DNA of 64,000 nt from Argyresthia goedartella (taxonomy: Eukaryota > Arthropoda > Insecta > Lepidoptera > Argyresthiidae), in contig OX463824.1 in assembly GCA_949825045.1 (NCBI GenBank), positions 29,296,001 through 29,360,000 of the forward strand, written 5' to 3'. The notes below the pieces were generated by a model. It saw only the letters and a program-made list of their open reading frames with translations. It searched no databases and was not told the origin of the DNA. Made by a program: the position numbers and the translations under genes. Of the stretch, positions 45,501 to 47,400 are shown piece by piece (position 1 is the stretch's first letter; each line of letters starts with the position of its first letter).

Positions 45501-47295
45501 AAATACCTTGGAGTTATAGTTGATCAAAATCTTAACTTCAAAAAACACATAGAAAAACCTCAGCTCCAAAATTAATACATTTTTTGGGGTGGACCACCCT
45601 TATCACTTAGGGGTATAAAAATAGATAAAAACCTTTTCTCAAGACTAAATATCATTAAAATCGGTTGAGCCGTTTTGGAGGAGTATGGCAACTAACACTG
45701 TGCCAAGAGAATGTTATATATATAATAATAATAATAATAATGTAACATACAACACAAGACTGTTCCCTTCCAAACTATTTCTAAATGTCCAAGGAATGTT
45801 GTTTGTCTCACCTTTGCAGCGCATGCAAGCTTTAAGACAAGATTTTGCACATTTCTAGGCCCTTTATTTATAACAAATTGAACAAAATACTCAAATATAT
45901 CATACAAATCAATTTCAATGCAGACAAATAGTTTTCAAATGGCTCCAAACTAAAACCAATGATGAAACTGAAAATATTTTCCCAATCATGTTGTGATTTC
46001 ATTATCATTATTTATTTATTATTTATTAATTCCACCTTAGTGTACAACTTTACAGATAATAATGCAAGGCGCTATACACAGCACATATAAAATATAAAAA
46101 AAAACATGATAAAAATATGATTTGCATAATGTCGATAAAATAAAATTAGAATAATGTCAAGAAAATAAAATTAAACCTCTTAATTTATTAATTAAATTAA
46201 TAAAAAAAAAAAAAACCTCAATTAAAACAACAATGATTAAAATGCATCTGAGAATAAAATTATATATGTACACTAACATTCACTACCCACTACACTGAAA
46301 TACACATTCTATTTTTACCTTTTGCTTGGTTTCCAACTTTTGATATCAACAATATAAAAAACTTGTTATGTACCGCAATGTTATGACTCTGCAGGAAGTG
46401 CGCCCTTCTTTACGGAGTAGCTAGTAGCTTTAGGTAATAACTACTACTGTACCAATTTTATGGAAAAATCATTATTATTGCCATTATATTATTCTTATTT
46501 GGACCAATCTAGTTCAAACTAGGGATGAGTATAAACAAAGCCGAGATTTCTTCCAGCAAACCAAGGAAAAATTCTTTTCTTATTTCTTGATTATAGATTT
46601 TACCACCATATAATCTGCTGGCACTGGTAGGAACACTTTAAGCAAAACCAAGCCTTCGTTTTGATTTATTATATCAGCAGGATATATAAAAAAAAAAAAC
46701 ATTACTCACTGGTGGGCGAAACAGTTTCATCTTAGCGACTCTGCCATATATTCCTACTTCCTTCATTGGCTGCAGGCCCTCCGGTGTCACCAGATACATC
46801 TCCAAGCGTGAGCCCTTAGCCACAAGAAGGTTGAGGTCGGTTGGAGATGTGAAATTTCCTGGAAATGGTCAAAAACATTTCATAAACTCTTCGGGCTCTA
46901 GCTCATAATTAATGGATGGACCAGATAATAGAAGCCATCTAACGGGAATACAACCTAATCTGATAGTAAATGCAATTCTGGCTTTGAAACAAACATTAAA
47001 TAATTCACTTTAGTGACATGTTTGCAGGGGTAACCGGTAGCTCGACGAAAATAAACTACCTATATATAATGGCAGCTCTAATGTGCACATCGTAATTAGA
47101 TGTGTGTTATATCCCAAAAACTTATCGTAACATGACCTAATAGGTAACTTACAAAACCCAATTGCAATTGCATTGACTTGGATAACCTCAAGAGCACATC
47201 GAAACAAATATAATTAAACCATGTTTTAGTTTACCTGTTAAGCATGCTGTTACTGCTGTAGCTTTTTGAGCTGTAACCACGTAATTATAAGCCAT
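9399..47295 (-). CDS. DDB1: DDB1 (DNA damage-binding protein 1), 17 exons, 3' part beyond window
   Basis: DDB1 is the WD40-type triple beta-propeller adaptor of CUL4-RING ubiquitin ligases and part of the UV-DDB damage sensor (family knowledge). The sequence shows 17 minus-strand exons (listed separately) that splice with GT-AG sites and consistent phases into 835 codons without a stop. Diagnostic stretches include [11 protein letters not shown] at the start, [114 protein letters not shown] and PEEAEPKQ, all collinear with known DDB1. Propellers A and B are complete; C starts in exons 15-17. The ~300 C-terminal residues are not found between 1 and 9398. Intron 7 (17.3 kb) and intron 2 (5.6 kb) are swollen by transposons. 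The reading frame looks functional. Confidence 0.96.
9541..9665. repeat. Purine-rich GGAAGAG low-complexity tract
   Basis: Repeated GGAAGAGG-type motifs, all purine on the plus strand, separate exon 17 from its partial duplicate. Similar tracts lie at 9835-9920, 15085-15190, 16365-16500, 17836-17911, 18045-18060 and 18185-18255. Confidence 0.7.
9671..9757 (-). pseudogene. Partial duplicate of DDB1 exon 17 (pseudo-exon)
   Basis: Aligns to 9453-9540, including the acceptor region (CATTCCCGCAG against CATTCCCTCAG) and GTCGTCGACCAGCCAGCACGAC against GTCGTCGGCCAGCCGGCACGAC, with a 7-bp deletion and a 4-bp insertion. In the DDB1 phase the copy hits TAG after three codons and has no donor, so it is not a usable alternative exon. 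Confidence 0.85.
10020..10340. other. Unclassified intron 16 sequence, possible dispersed repeat
   Basis: A T-rich run (10038-10056) is followed by a mixed-composition segment (CGGGCAAAAATGGCTTTCGT, CGTCCGTCTGTCCAGATTTC) without coding potential. It looks like a degraded repeat but I could not match it to anything else in the window. Confidence 0.25.
10495..10850 (-). pseudogene. Jk-A reverse transcriptase fragment
   Basis: The minus strand reads [20 protein letters not shown], then [20 protein letters not shown] and [20 protein letters not shown], clearly homologous to the Jk-A RT C-terminal region at 20560-20800. Truncated at both ends. It abuts the exon-16 duplicate, so one ORF reads across both. 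Confidence 0.85.
10865..10962 (-). pseudogene. Partial duplicate of DDB1 exon 16 (pseudo-exon)
   Basis: The minus-strand translation [20 protein letters not shown] aligns to [20 protein letters not shown] of exon 16, and GGGCGTGTGCGCGGGAGGCG is shared at the DNA level. The donor equivalent is lost and no acceptor is seen, so this is a relic. Confidence 0.8.
11083..11278 (-). CDS. DDB1: DDB1 exon 16 (residues 726-791)
   Basis: Reads [20 protein letters not shown], an Ala/Ser/Arg/His-rich loop, then [20 protein letters not shown] and E. It matches CFGVLSSRI... and EVEVHNLLIIDQHTFE of DDB1, with the divergent low-complexity loop in between, as is usual for this region. Acceptor CGGATCAG, donor GTGACT. 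A degenerate partial copy lies at 10865-10962. Confidence 0.94.
11713..11836 (-). CDS. DDB1: DDB1 exon 15 (residues 684-725)
   Basis: Reads [20 protein letters not shown] then [20 protein letters not shown] and SQ, the end of propeller B and entry into propeller C ([28 protein letters not shown]). Acceptor ATGCCCTACAG, donor GTAAGA. Confidence 0.96.
12010..12164. other. Intron 14/15-side repeat-like sequence
   Basis: TTTATATCGTGCCTCTCCATTATTGGAGG and TGTACGAGCTGTTCTACGCC look like a dispersed repeat rather than unique intron, but boundaries and family are unknown. Confidence 0.25.
12165..12240. repeat. Snap-back palindrome, 34-bp perfect arms, 8-bp spacer
   Basis: 12165-12198 is the exact reverse complement of 12207-12240. 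It lies in DDB1 intron 14. No flanking target duplication or MITE-like end is visible. Confidence 0.9.
12316..12459 (-). CDS. DDB1: DDB1 exon 14 (residues 636-684)
   Basis: Reads [20 protein letters not shown] then [20 protein letters not shown] and LNTQAYPD. [27 protein letters not shown] is strongly conserved in DDB1. Acceptor CCTATCCCCAG, donor GTGAGC. Confidence 0.96.
12625..12995 (-). mobile_element. Jk-A non-LTR 3' end, 5'-truncated
   Basis: Plus strand begins GTCAAAGTCAAAAGTCAAAT, then CCACTGTGGGAGAAGAAGGG and TTGAACATTGTAATATCC, matching 19886-20275. It stops abruptly near 12995, the usual 5' truncation. Confidence 0.8.
13266..13482. mobile_element. MITE with ~45-bp imperfect TIRs
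   Basis: Left end AAACTGCACATCAAAAATAC and the reverse complement of the right end (AATCGCACATAAAAAATACT) are inverted repeats; ATTTGCAC also recurs in both arms. No coding potential; about 217 bp. Confidence 0.6.
13490..14205 (+). mobile_element. Jk-A insertion with inverted 5' part (twin-priming structure)
   Basis: 13490-13685 encodes, on the minus strand, the RT segment from VYFSYF to the ILTVAS region. 13686-13941 encodes, on the plus strand, the next segment ([20 protein letters not shown] ... [20 protein letters not shown]), followed by a 3' UTR with AATAAA at ~14180 and a TTGAATTTTTGAATTTT tail. The two pieces are adjacent in the element but opposite in orientation here, which is the product expected from twin priming. 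Confidence 0.75.
14206..14345 (-). pseudogene. Jk-A RT fragment (SKAFDCV block)
   Basis: The minus strand reads [15 protein letters not shown] and adjacent RT motif 2/A sequence, homologous to 21230-21340. Truncated at both ends. Confidence 0.75.
14410..14447 (-). pseudogene. Short partial duplicate of DDB1 exon 13
   Basis: ACAGGCAAGTGATGCCCTTG AGGCAG aligns to GCAGGTACGTGATGCCCTCG AGGCAG at 14597-14622 inside exon 13. Only ~35 bp, so weaker than the other exon copies, but it lies just downstream of the parent exon as two of them do. Confidence 0.55.
14480..14651 (-). CDS. DDB1: DDB1 exon 13 (residues 579-636)
   Basis: Reads [20 protein letters not shown] then [20 protein letters not shown] and [17 protein letters not shown]. 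[14 protein letters not shown] and KVTLGTQPT are DDB1 signatures. The Gly-rich loop differs from vertebrate DDB1. Acceptor GTTCTGCAG, donor GTGACT. Confidence 0.95.
14690..15060 (-). pseudogene. Non-LTR ORF2 C-terminal fragment, RTE-like
   Basis: The minus strand reads [20 protein letters not shown], then [13 protein letters not shown], a C-x-CGA...H...CP motif typical of the C-terminal zinc-finger-like region of RTE/BovB-type ORF2 proteins. Fragment only, in DDB1 intron 12. Confidence 0.5.
15085..15190. repeat. Purine-rich GAGGAAGAG tract next to exon 12
   Basis: Near-pure AG sequence on the plus strand (GAGGAAGAGGAAGAG), pyrimidine in the DDB1 sense, starting ~20 bp after the exon 12 donor. 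Confidence 0.7.
15208..15356 (-). CDS. DDB1: DDB1 exon 12 (residues 529-579)
   Basis: Reads [20 protein letters not shown] then [20 protein letters not shown] and TLHTEQLQG. GLWTDISxRxLxLPxxExLH is diagnostic. Acceptor CATCTCCCCAG, donor GTGAGC. A pyrimidine-rich tract (sense strand) follows the donor. Confidence 0.95.
15644..15828 (-). CDS. DDB1: DDB1 exon 11 (residues 468-529)
   Basis: Reads [20 protein letters not shown] then [20 protein letters not shown] and [20 protein letters not shown]. It aligns to the ITSASVRL...LYYLQIHPQEL region of propeller B but is more divergent than its neighbours. Acceptor CCATCCAACAG, donor GTGAGT. Confidence 0.93.
16031..16139 (-). CDS. DDB1: DDB1 exon 10 (residues 431-467)
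   Basis: Reads [20 protein letters not shown] then [17 protein letters not shown], equivalent to [18 protein letters not shown] in vertebrates. Acceptor GTATTCCAG, donor GTATAT. Confidence 0.95.
16365..16500. repeat. Purine-rich tract next to exon 9
   Basis: Purine-dominated plus strand (GAGGAAGGGGAATACCTATAAGAAGAG and similar) ending ~26 bp from the exon 9 donor. Same class as the tracts near exons 8, 12 and 17. Confidence 0.55.
16526..16688 (-). CDS. DDB1: DDB1 exon 9 (residues 377-431)
   Basis: Reads [20 protein letters not shown] then [20 protein letters not shown] and [14 protein letters not shown], the start of propeller B. Acceptor GGTTTCGCAG, donor GTGAAT. Phase 1 in, phase 2 out. 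Confidence 0.95.
16880..16990 (-). mobile_element. Jk-A 3' tail fragment
   Basis: TTGGACCACTGTGGAAGAAG and AACTCCCACTTTTAGATATC match the 19970-20040 block of the Jk-A 3' UTR; no coding part remains. Confidence 0.6.
17212..17460. mobile_element. MITE with ~90-bp TIRs
   Basis: AGGTGACATTTAATGAGCTG at the left end and the reverse complement AGGTTGACATTTAATTAGCT of the right end continue as inverted repeats through GATAGTACC, AACAACTTTCCC and ATxTGGTCG. About 249 bp; no ORF. Confidence 0.75.
17519..17677 (+). pseudogene. Short ORF, transposon C-terminal tail ([10 protein letters not shown] motif)
   Basis: 52 codons from ATG to [23 protein letters not shown] then [20 protein letters not shown] and [12 protein letters not shown]. 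It belongs to the CR1-like remnant; function unknown. The upstream in-frame part is cut by the MITE. Confidence 0.5.
17836..17911. repeat. 18-bp purine tandem repeat
   Basis: About four copies of GGAAGAGAAAGAAGAAAA, ending 8 bp before exon-8 duplicate B. Confidence 0.85.
17919..18038 (-). pseudogene. Partial duplicate B of DDB1 exon 8 (keeps a GTGAG donor)
   Basis: The minus strand reads [20 protein letters not shown] then [11 protein letters not shown] against [31 protein letters not shown] of exon 8. ACTCACC at its lower edge corresponds to an intact GTGAGT donor. The 5' half of the exon and an acceptor are missing. Confidence 0.88.
18079..18184 (-). pseudogene. Partial duplicate A of DDB1 exon 8
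   Basis: The minus strand reads [20 protein letters not shown] then NKLITCYG, with an 18-bp in-frame deletion removing DMCVVD-equivalent codons. The donor is GTGCGT instead of GTGAGT. A purine tract separates it from exon 8 and another from duplicate B. Confidence 0.9.
18267..18488 (-). CDS. DDB1: DDB1 exon 8 (residues 303-377)
   Basis: Reads [20 protein letters not shown] then [40 protein letters not shown] and [15 protein letters not shown]. It joins exon 7 across intron 7 in phase 1. Acceptor TTTTCTAG, donor GTGAGT. Two partial copies of its 3' half lie downstream at 18079-18184 and 17919-18038. Confidence 0.95.
18567..18620. repeat. 14-bp inverted repeat, 26-bp spacer
   Basis: AGTATCGTTCTGTC (18567-18580) and GACAGAACGATACT (18607-18620) are exact inverted repeats directly left of a MITE; origin unknown. 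Confidence 0.7.
18622..18769. mobile_element. MITE with ~50-bp TIRs
   Basis: ACGGCCTTACTAATAAAA at the left and its inverted counterpart at 18752-18769, continuing inward through CACTGT(T/A). About 148 bp without ORF, in DDB1 intron 7. Confidence 0.75.
19185..19486. mobile_element. Long foldback MITE, ~140-bp arms
   Basis: 19185-19315 and 19345-19486 are near-perfect inverted repeats (AAATATAGTTTAAAAAAACT at the ends, AACAATAATGAATAAAAAAT inside) with a loop of about 30 bp rich in CG (GCGCGCTTTGTTCC...CACATCGAGCGCC). Transcripts would form a long hairpin. Confidence 0.85.
19684..19746. repeat. (CAAA)n microsatellite
   Basis: About 14 CAAA units with two CATA interruptions. Confidence 0.95.
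20220..22171 (-). pseudogene. Jk-A reverse transcriptase (ORF2, frameshifted)
   Basis: RT motifs in order on the minus strand: [66 protein letters not shown], catalytic FADDT ([13 protein letters not shown]), [22 protein letters not shown], and the tail [17 protein letters not shown]. The frame changes near 21260 ([13 protein letters not shown]) and near 21010 ([18 protein letters not shown]), so it is inactive. A 66-bp palindrome sits inside the N-terminal part. Confidence 0.88.
21905..21970. repeat. 66-bp perfect palindrome within Jk-A RT
   Basis: 21905-21937 is the exact reverse complement of 21938-21970, with no spacer. The related copy at 52850 has only the first arm (ETGKV) followed by different sequence, so the second arm is an added inverted copy. 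Confidence 0.93.
22172..22337 (-). repeat. BEL-2 3' LTR, truncated
   Basis: Starts TGTTTAATATTTATGC at 22337 and is near-identical to the first 166 bp of the 5' LTR, then joins Jk-A sequence at 22171. The distal ~372 bp and the expected CTGGT duplicate are missing. Confidence 0.85.
22349..22368 (-). promoter_or_regulatory. BEL-2 hairpin upstream of the 3' LTR, with purine tract
   Basis: 8-bp stem GGACAGGC/GCCTGTCC directly after the pol stop, followed by GGGCGGGTGAC and the LTR. Counterpart of 7819-7838 in BEL-1. Confidence 0.55.
22369..25768 (-). pseudogene. pol: BEL-2 Pol polyprotein, protease-deleted and frameshifted
   Basis: The frame continues from gag across a TAG (25769-25771) into the start of protease (ALLDSGA, ~25640). 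There it jumps, via a deletion of about 480 bp relative to BEL-1, into the linker ([20 protein letters not shown]), in another frame. RT follows ([21 protein letters not shown]) to MSNSPEY at ~24800, where a second frame change occurs. The rest is open to 22369: RNase H ([26 protein letters not shown]), integrase (HHCC finger; [30 protein letters not shown]) and ending [12 protein letters not shown]. Not able to make an active protease. Confidence 0.92.
25769..27571 (-). CDS. gag: BEL-2 Gag
   Basis: 600 aa, ORF intact. Capsid region with [20 protein letters not shown] and [20 protein letters not shown]. Zinc-knuckle region [27 protein letters not shown] and [13 protein letters not shown]. Pro/Gly-rich C-terminus ending FGSRGGSR, then TAG followed in frame by pol. 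Higher GC than surrounding DNA, as in BEL-1. Confidence 0.9.
   Translation of the reverse strand: MAPSPLTVLRYGVREEMRWLAHTHKYVERPDMDDVLLKRVEDAMTRVGKVCRLAAEAEALGLTDEASVAAVKQLCADADQAMECLGDIERRAEKIKRSRRNDRGEGSGDPPPKGVVGRLPHLEIPAFGGAIDGWPAFINLFDSLVHGRDDLDNAYKLAQLLMALRGEPKELVGHLTVTAGNYEIARSILFDRYQHKRWLVDAQLGKLFSIPRVTRDVDIRVQVLNPVLVATKALQNLGLPVDQWSYIVLYMVLSRLPAAVQSRFEQLHGGSSSELPTLVQLTDFSEGECRRCDTLDTEASVQRQPAWMREGPRPPPPRGGGRSKQFGVLSAAPSGDGCVHCDSAGHEVTSCANFKALGVAVRRKVVFRHRLCFGCLGPHPLSECSRASPCECCGGKHHIVLCLNRSGPSDDHQGRTQVGRSQGPTRAGPSPPPGNGSHQRGDWGTRGRDPPRGEGGSAGGNRRDSRGSVAAVQGQRGLRAAGSSRVTGGCQMAPMSGAKAGSPPPSAPPCPSLWEANSRMSPPFLERPRLDPLSPLHPRWPSGTPFTVRYGRVPGQRGAYYAGWDPLMYIRSDMPPVAYQQPSYQADGGPSGFGSRGGSR
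27572..28281 (-). other. BEL-2 5' leader
   Basis: Non-coding sequence between the 5' LTR and gag. It begins TTTTGGTAGCAAGCGCGG, the putative primer-binding site shared with BEL-1. Probably contains packaging signals; none recognised. Confidence 0.6.
28282..28819 (-). repeat. BEL-2 5' LTR
   Basis: 538 bp in sense from TGTTTAATATTTATGC (28819) to AATTAATCA (28282). The inner boundary is set by the TTTTGGTAGC primer site shared with BEL-1, the outer by comparison with the 3' LTR. Confidence 0.8.
28820..29512 (-). pseudogene. Jk-A apurinic-type endonuclease domain (start of ORF2)
   Basis: Exonuclease-endonuclease-phosphatase fold motifs: [15 protein letters not shown] (HQNxQ), [38 protein letters not shown] and [11 protein letters not shown]. 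Open for 231 codons, then interrupted by the BEL-2 LTR. Closely related to 51570-52430. Confidence 0.88.
28820..29870 (-). mobile_element. Jk-A non-LTR retrotransposon, 5' part (ORF1 end and endonuclease)
   Basis: Same element as 19886-22171, separated by BEL-2. The endonuclease runs 28820-29512; 29560-29805 encodes the end of ORF1 ([20 protein letters not shown]). The copy is 5'-truncated near 29870. Confidence 0.8.
29871..30376. other. Intron 7 segment between Jk-A and the THAP exon
   Basis: Includes an ORF of 61 codons (29871-30056) with a hydrophobic start that I do not recognise and do not consider supported. The missing first THAP exon (CxxC part) might lie here but no candidate was found. 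Confidence 0.3.
30377..30563 (+). pseudogene. THAP-domain exon (C-terminal half of zinc finger)
   Basis: After a TTTAG acceptor it reads [20 protein letters not shown] then [20 protein letters not shown] and ends at a GTAAGT donor. FP, W, CSxHF and the TAIP end-motif are the THAP signature residues; the CxxC half on the preceding exon was not found. Confidence 0.8.
30696..30960 (+). pseudogene. Transposase linker exon, copy 1
   Basis: Follows a TTTTCAG acceptor; reads [20 protein letters not shown]. The same exon and intron edge is repeated at 31375-31620. The two copies are now separated by a MITE. A 39-bp snap-back palindrome sits at 30807-30845. Confidence 0.6.
30807..30845. repeat. Snap-back palindrome, 17-bp arms, 5-bp spacer
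   Basis: GTCCTCTCTAAATTGCA (30807-30823) and its exact inverse (30829-30845). Confidence 0.9.
31018..31376. mobile_element. MITE with >80-bp TIRs
   Basis: CACCGTAAGATAGTCAAAAC at the left and its inverse at the right end continue through GTTAGTTGATxAACTA and CTATCGACAGATAGT. Flanked by TATATA on both sides, a likely target duplication. About 359 bp. Confidence 0.8.
31375..31620 (+). pseudogene. Transposase linker exon, duplicate copy 2
   Basis: AAGATAAGGCTAATATGTAA, the acceptor ATTTCAG and the exon start parallel 30668-30760, with stops in frame. It keeps an end (TCCGACCCGTAAACG then GTAGGT) that copy 1 has as CCGTAAACG then GTAGGT. Confidence 0.6.
31645..31970 (+). pseudogene. Transposase linker coding segment
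   Basis: Open frame with [20 protein letters not shown] and [20 protein letters not shown]. Position and Ser/Lys-rich composition fit the linker between the THAP finger and catalytic core, but the sequence is not conserved enough to be certain. Confidence 0.45.
32016..32071. repeat. Snap-back palindrome, 25-bp arms, 6-bp spacer
   Basis: 32016-32040 is the exact reverse complement of 32047-32071. It lies between the linker and catalytic core of the P-like transposase. Confidence 0.92.
33795..35597. other. Intron 7, no gene recognised
   Basis: 33795-34070 continues the transposase frame after the TAA. The rest is AT-rich. 34460-34550 (CGCTCGCCAGTGGCAAAGTA) and 34880-34960 are GC-richer islands that look repeat-derived, but no ORF or family was recognised. 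Confidence 0.35.
35598..35640. repeat. Snap-back palindrome, 18-bp arms, 7-bp spacer
   Basis: CACAATTTTAGGTACCGG (35598-35615) and its exact inverse (35623-35640), 115 bp from the donor of DDB1 exon 7. Confidence 0.92.
35755..35896 (-). CDS. DDB1: DDB1 exon 7 (residues 256-303)
   Basis: Reads [20 protein letters not shown] then [19 protein letters not shown] and KDLKVELLG. [16 protein letters not shown] is a DDB1 hallmark. The acceptor lies in TTCCACCACCAG, the donor is GTAGGT. Codon third positions are markedly more GC-rich than in exons 1-6. The 17-kb intron 7 follows. Confidence 0.95.
36342..36453 (+). pseudogene. Non-LTR reverse transcriptase fragment ([10 protein letters not shown] motif)
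   Basis: Reads [20 protein letters not shown] then [17 protein letters not shown]. FKYLGHxVTE-x-L-x-DDxDIxxxRxALAVRxNML is the conserved block after the RT thumb in a large animal non-LTR group. Isolated remnant in intron 6. Confidence 0.65.
36878..37195. mobile_element. MITE with ~30-bp TIRs
   Basis: AGTTTATCTACACACGTATC and the inverse of GATTTGTGTGTAGATAAACT form the ends. The interior is AT-rich with a GC-rich patch (37045-37070). No ORF. A related GTTACCTACACACGATTTGT lies at 36778. Confidence 0.6.
37321..37403 (-). CDS. DDB1: DDB1 exon 6 (residues 228-255)
   Basis: Reads [20 protein letters not shown] then AVAPPQIK, matching the conserved GGAIIIGQESITYHNG element of propeller A. Acceptor GTATTTTCAG, donor GTATGT. 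Only 83 bp long. Confidence 0.95.
37914..38019 (-). CDS. DDB1: DDB1 exon 5 (residues 193-228)
   Basis: Reads [20 protein letters not shown] followed by [15 protein letters not shown] and the first base of Gly. The GxWKQxNVExEAS block is diagnostic for DDB1. Acceptor TTGTTACAG, donor GTAAGC. Confidence 0.95.
38870..38965. repeat. GGAC-rich dispersed repeat, second copy
   Basis: GAGATAGAGCCCGCTGACAG, a degenerate (GGAC)n run and AGCGGGGGCTTAGTAGTAGG parallel 9255-9315. Confidence 0.55.
39174..39273 (-). CDS. DDB1: DDB1 exon 4 (residues 159-192)
   Basis: Completes Arg from exon 3, then reads [19 protein letters not shown] and [14 protein letters not shown], equivalent to the vertebrate LEELHVIDVKFLYGC block. 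Acceptor TTTTCCAG, donor GTAAGT. The exon is too short to be evident as a free-standing ORF. Confidence 0.94.
39380..39441. repeat. ~33-bp tandem duplication
   Basis: CTTCTGGGATTACCTCTAGG and CTTCTGGGATTACCGCTAGG, each followed by CTACAGACA; immediately left of the maT-like element. Confidence 0.85.
39448..40756 (+). mobile_element. maT-like (DD37D) Tc1/mariner transposon, inactive copy
   Basis: 1309 bp with TIRs CACAGTCAGGTCATAAGTTC / CATAGTCAGGTCATAAGTTC, each continuing TGTCACA, flanked by TA duplicates (39446-39447 and 40757-40758). It encodes a broken transposase. The spacing between the second and third catalytic positions is 37 residues, the DD37D arrangement of the maT group. Lies in DDB1 intron 3, opposite strand. 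Confidence 0.9.
39558..40631 (+). pseudogene. maT-like transposase (nonsense, frameshifts, changed catalytic residue)
   Basis: The N-terminal helix-turn-helix pair is intact ([60 protein letters not shown]). The first catalytic Asp is in FPDE, followed by a TAA (40047-40049) where a Lys is usual, then [11 protein letters not shown]. The second catalytic position reads QQESAPAH with Glu where family members have Asp. The third is [13 protein letters not shown]. Frame changes occur near 40060-40090 and 40360. Cannot make a working enzyme. Confidence 0.88.
40864..41129 (-). CDS. DDB1: DDB1 exon 3 (residues 71-159)
   Basis: Begins [20 protein letters not shown] and contains [18 protein letters not shown] and [16 protein letters not shown], propeller A signatures. 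The acceptor TTACTTTCAG and donor GTATAC are clear. The exon ends in phase 2. Confidence 0.95.
41460..41950 (+). other. Possible 3' end of a non-LTR element, unclassified
   Basis: A GC-rich stretch with GGTGCAGAAGGCAACGGGAA and ACCACTGCACTATCCTCCCG. Similar wording is familiar from 3' regions of insect non-LTR elements, but no RT coding part is attached. Lies in intron 2. Confidence 0.3.
42324..42587 (+). other. Unidentified ORF with exon-like 3' edge
   Basis: Reads [20 protein letters not shown] then [20 protein letters not shown] and is followed by GTGGTAAGTAC, a good donor at ~42529. The reading frame begins without ATG. Not recognised as a transposon or a host family; could be an exon relic carried in by duplication. 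Confidence 0.25.
42764..43038 (+). pseudogene. CR1/Jockey-like RT fragment, left part (split by the 2.4-kb element)
   Basis: Reads [20 protein letters not shown] then [20 protein letters not shown] and [13 protein letters not shown]. The catalytic F/Y-ADD box is NADD here. An in-frame stop after FEEV marks decay. It continues at 45460. Confidence 0.7.
43398..43610 (+). repeat. Left cluster of GTCCCGACCGTCAC repeats (4 copies)
   Basis: Copies at 43398-43411, 43567-43580, 43582-43595 and 43597-43610 (the last with A for G at position 6). The last three are spaced 15 bp apart. Candidate protein-binding sites upstream of the first ORF. Confidence 0.9.
43753..44364 (+). CDS. Lys/Arg-rich protein of unknown function, ORF A of the 2.4-kb element
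   Basis: 203 aa from ATG at 43753 (another ATG two codons downstream of it). Residues 1-75 are a highly basic, predicted coiled-coil/helical region ([35 protein letters not shown]). Residues 85-140 hold [20 protein letters not shown] and [20 protein letters not shown]. The end carries [21 protein letters not shown] recall similar blocks from uncharacterised, multi-copy proteins of many animals, in which further Cys-rich sequence follows; here the ORF stops at YQLLNF. The upstream TTGTTTTAG could be a splice acceptor. Possible role: DNA binding in transposition (inference only). Confidence 0.6.
   Translation: MPMDAAERKRLSRARQREDPDKKKLLLQKEKERSRKRRLEAKKNQDQETKSLCTEKERIRKQRYRNKLKAAKTVVEVNETASSPMGSYKTKRTLKKALNKVIAAMPESPTKKQAVVRQLAKNIFPSLPLEVQYGKEQISHASKISKEDEEVVRKFYELDEISRAAPGRKDTISVRDKHTKNRIHVTKRHMTMSVAEAYQLLNF
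44426..44956 (+). CDS. Protein of unknown function with SH3-like C-terminus, ORF B of the 2.4-kb element
   Basis: 176 aa. Residues 1-60 are strongly acidic ([20 protein letters not shown]). Residues 90-160 form a compact beta-rich segment, [20 protein letters not shown] then [20 protein letters not shown], reminiscent of Tudor/SH3-like barrels. I recall it as the usual C-terminal end of the same animal protein family as ORF A, so A and B are probably the two ends of one longer protein joined by a deletion at ~44365-44425. Function unknown. Confidence 0.55.
   Translation: MEIPEEDLIEKQDVDLMEKADVDLLEKLDDDEKETKDELIVNEIRFDNENNKENIGKHEQGIEVGPETNMYDGTQAGSSGLYKDQYNCGDFVLVKIPGRKFEYAGVVNKVDNEEGEVTITYLRICDKNGKLFKIAENDVSDVTFDQIIKKLCTPSLEIKGDRIFYRFNNSMDVFEK
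45040..45442 (+). repeat. Right cluster of GTCCCGACCGTCAC repeats (4 copies)
   Basis: Copies at 45040-45053, 45062-45075, 45250-45263 and 45429-45442, all perfect and in the same direction as the left cluster. The last ends 13 bp from the element's right terminus, adjoining the TIR. Confidence 0.9.
45460..45575 (+). pseudogene. CR1/Jockey-like RT fragment, right part
   Basis: Reads [20 protein letters not shown] then [12 protein letters not shown], the usual KYLGVxxDxxLxFxxHI block, continuing directly from 43038 once the inserted element is removed. Confidence 0.7.
45590..45745 (+). repeat. Dispersed repeat with (ATA)n end
   Basis: GGTGGACCACCCTTATCACT and CGGTTGAGCCGTTTTGGAGG followed by AGTATGGCAACTAACACTGT and an (AAT)n microsatellite at 45721-45741. 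I recall this as a very common lepidopteran repeat. Confidence 0.5.
45746..46700. other. Intron 2, AT-rich, no gene seen
   Basis: Simple-sequence-rich. 46010-46200 (TTATTTATTATTTATTAATTCC, then GCAAGGCGCTATACACAGCA) resembles a non-LTR 3' end. Nothing coding. Confidence 0.4.
46710..46858 (-). CDS. DDB1: DDB1 exon 2 (residues 21-70)
   Basis: Reads [20 protein letters not shown] then [20 protein letters not shown] and [10 protein letters not shown], the first blades of propeller A. The acceptor is CCATTTCCAG and the donor GTGAGT. The exon joins exon 1 in phase 1 and ends in phase 0. Confidence 0.95.
47235..47295 (-). CDS. DDB1: DDB1 exon 1 (residues 1-20)
   Basis: Encodes [20 protein letters not shown] plus the first base of a Gly codon. 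The start at 47295 matches the universally conserved DDB1 N-terminus ([15 protein letters not shown] in vertebrates). The donor GTAAAC follows at 47234. Intron 1 is 376 bp. Confidence 0.95.
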
Positions 47296-47400
47296 GATTA
47301 TAACGATTTAGGCAAATACAGAATTAATTTTTCACTTCTTCATCGACATCGAACGAACGAATGTCTCGGATATATATATTGTTTACGGAGTTTCTGTTTC
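47296..47400 (-). promoter_or_regulatory. Probable DDB1 5' UTR and core promoter
   Basis: Directly upstream of the DDB1 start codon. A TATATATAT run at 47371-47379 followed within ~30 bp by a CATTCGTTCG stretch could act as TATA box and initiator. No transcript evidence; the assignment rests on position and composition only. Confidence 0.25.
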
